This document shows, piece after piece, positions 63,224-64,000 of a stretch of 64,000 bases of DNA (positions within the stretch are counted from its first letter, which is position 1; each line of letters opens with the position of its first letter). Location of the stretch: NCBI RefSeq assembly GCF_947499695.1, contig NZ_CANMPQ010000001.1, forward strand, positions 1,488,001-1,552,000. The letters are read 5' to 3'. Both the position numbers and the translations under genes were made by a program. The DNA comes from an uncultured Allomuricauda sp. (lineage in GTDB: Bacteria; Bacteroidota; Bacteroidia; Flavobacteriales; Flavobacteriaceae). Below the pieces are notes generated by a model that did not search any database, was not told the DNA's origin, and saw only the letters and a list, made by a program, of their open reading frames with translations.

Positions 63224-64000
63224 TTACTTGGAATTAGAATCAGTTGAAATATAAAAGTATTCCGTCTCGCCAACACCTTTCGAAAATCGTTCCGTATCCC
63301 ATTTTCCTGGGGCCATATACCAGCAGTTGGCTATTTTATACTCACTTGCAATCACGGCACACGCGACAGCATGTCTTTTGGAGCCTGTTAGAGCGATTTC
63401 AAAATTGAAATTATTTTTTACGTAATAGATTTGGTAGGCCCTTATCATATGTTCCAGCATTCCGCTTAAATCATATTGATTATATTCTGAAACGTTAGCA
63501 AAATTGAATCTTTGTTTAATTAATTGCGCGGCAATTTTTGCTAGTTGATTTCTCGGTTTATCTAATTTTGGAGAAATAATTTCAATAGAATCGTACTCCC
63601 TTTCGTCTAAGACCTTAAATAATTTTTCATATTTTGAGGTAGCAAAACCAAATAAAATTCTTCTTTTTGTTTCATCGACATTTGAATTCTCAATAAGCTG
63701 ATATATTTCATATGGTGGCCCTTCGCCTTTAATTAAATCATCTGATATGGCATTTAAAAATTCAAAATCCCACTCCCCTTTGTCTTTTTCTAGAACATCA
63801 TTTATATCCTTATCCAAGGGATAATATATCTTGGCCTTTGTGTGTGCCACAATTAATTCACTTTGTGAGGCCAAAACACTTTTAACTATATCAAAAATTA
63901 AACGTTTTGACAGCCCCGAGACATCGCACAAAATTTTGCCATGATATTCCTTCAAAAAAGCTAAATCATCCTTATAATTAACAACTCTTATATCCTCTAC
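63224..64000 (-). CDS. Orphan island gene, 5' end outside window
   Basis: The frame is open to the right edge (at least 258 residues seen; the apparent start at 63955 is a TTG inside the frame). The family is not recognised. The visible start reads VVNYKDDLAFLKEYHGKILCDVSGLSKRL, suggesting a strand-helix Rossmann-like unit. A second one near the end has the loop LTGSKRHAVACAVIASEY followed by CWYMAPGKWDTERFSKGVGE, reminiscent of ligand-binding loops of CARF-type or other Rossmannoid sensor domains. It is cargo of the integrated element facing the integrase. A defence-related role is a guess from this context. Its base composition is AT-rich. Confidence 0.6.
   Translation of the reverse strand, partial: VEDIRVVNYKDDLAFLKEYHGKILCDVSGLSKRLIFDIVKSVLASQSELIVAHTKAKIYYPLDKDINDVLEKDKGEWDFEFLNAISDDLIKGEGPPYEIYQLIENSNVDETKRRILFGFATSKYEKLFKVLDEREYDSIEIISPKLDKPRNQLAKIAAQLIKQRFNFANVSEYNQYDLSGMLEHMIRAYQIYYVKNNFNFEIALTGSKRHAVACAVIASEYKIANCWYMAPGKWDTERFSKGVGETEYFYISTDSNSK

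Overview
The window is a stretch of a Bacteroidota chromosome, almost certainly a marine-type member of the Flavobacteriaceae. The signs are: low G+C; repeated use of the Bacteroidota promoter box TAnnTTTG; type IX secretion (T9SS type B) C-terminal sorting domains; an SusC/OMP_b-brl_3-type outer-membrane barrel; fused SecDF; lineage families such as DUF6588, DUF2911 and LruC; a eukaryote/archaeal-type short ProRS; and a tmRNA tag ending in NNYALAA. Genus cannot be fixed from the sequence alone. Gene density is about 90 percent and no gene-free stretch exceeds 300 bases.

Layout. 1-4.1 kb: the tail of a secreted LruC-domain protein, then a leftward block with rpsT, two identical tRNA-Glu(TTC) genes and proS. 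4.1-10.5 kb: cell envelope genes (a Trp/Gly- then Arg/Ser-rich lipoprotein, a FadL-type porin, two paralogous T9SS type B surface proteins). 10.6-19.5 kb: a rightward housekeeping run (folE, cysS, yidD, lgt, a DUF192 lipoprotein, two GNAT acetyltransferases around a ModF-like ABC ATPase, a PLP-dependent decarboxylase, a small overlapping gene and a HEAT-repeat protein). 19.5-23.6 kb: leftward secDF and mdh. 23.8-33.7 kb: small orphan genes, a secreted serine hydrolase, gyrB, asnB. 33.7-43 kb: a leftward envelope region with an amidohydrolase lipoprotein, two paralogous OmpA-family proteins flanking a small carboxypeptidase-regulatory-like protein, and a two-gene unit of a 1006-residue TPR protein plus a plugless beta-barrel. 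43-55 kb: ftsE, ppgK, typA, a TonB-type receptor facing a LytS/LytTR two-component pair, kdsA and a DUF3857 protein. 55-60.9 kb: a CreD module with its own winged-helix regulator, a DUF1361 membrane protein, a PHP-type phosphodiesterase and a saccharopine-dehydrogenase-like oxidoreductase.

61.2 kb to the right edge: the ssrA (tmRNA) gene, then immediately a tyrosine integrase and an orphan leftward gene that runs off the window. This looks like the left end of an element integrated into the 3' end of ssrA. The rest of the element, where any novel system would lie, is outside the window.

The most interesting signals are regulatory. Two copies of an operator-like palindrome (CTTTGAA-N-TTCAAAG followed by TACTTTAAA) stand in front of the two transcription units of the CreD module. 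A 44-base concentric palindrome lies between the TonB-type receptor and LytS/LytTR. An inverted repeat lies upstream of the integrase. Among proteins, the unusual ones are the Trp/Gly-Arg/Ser lipoprotein, the ABC protein whose first ATPase half has lost its Walker A and catalytic residues, the OmpA pair, and the orphan island gene with a possible Rossmann-like ligand-binding C-terminus. No CRISPR array, insertion sequence or rRNA was seen.
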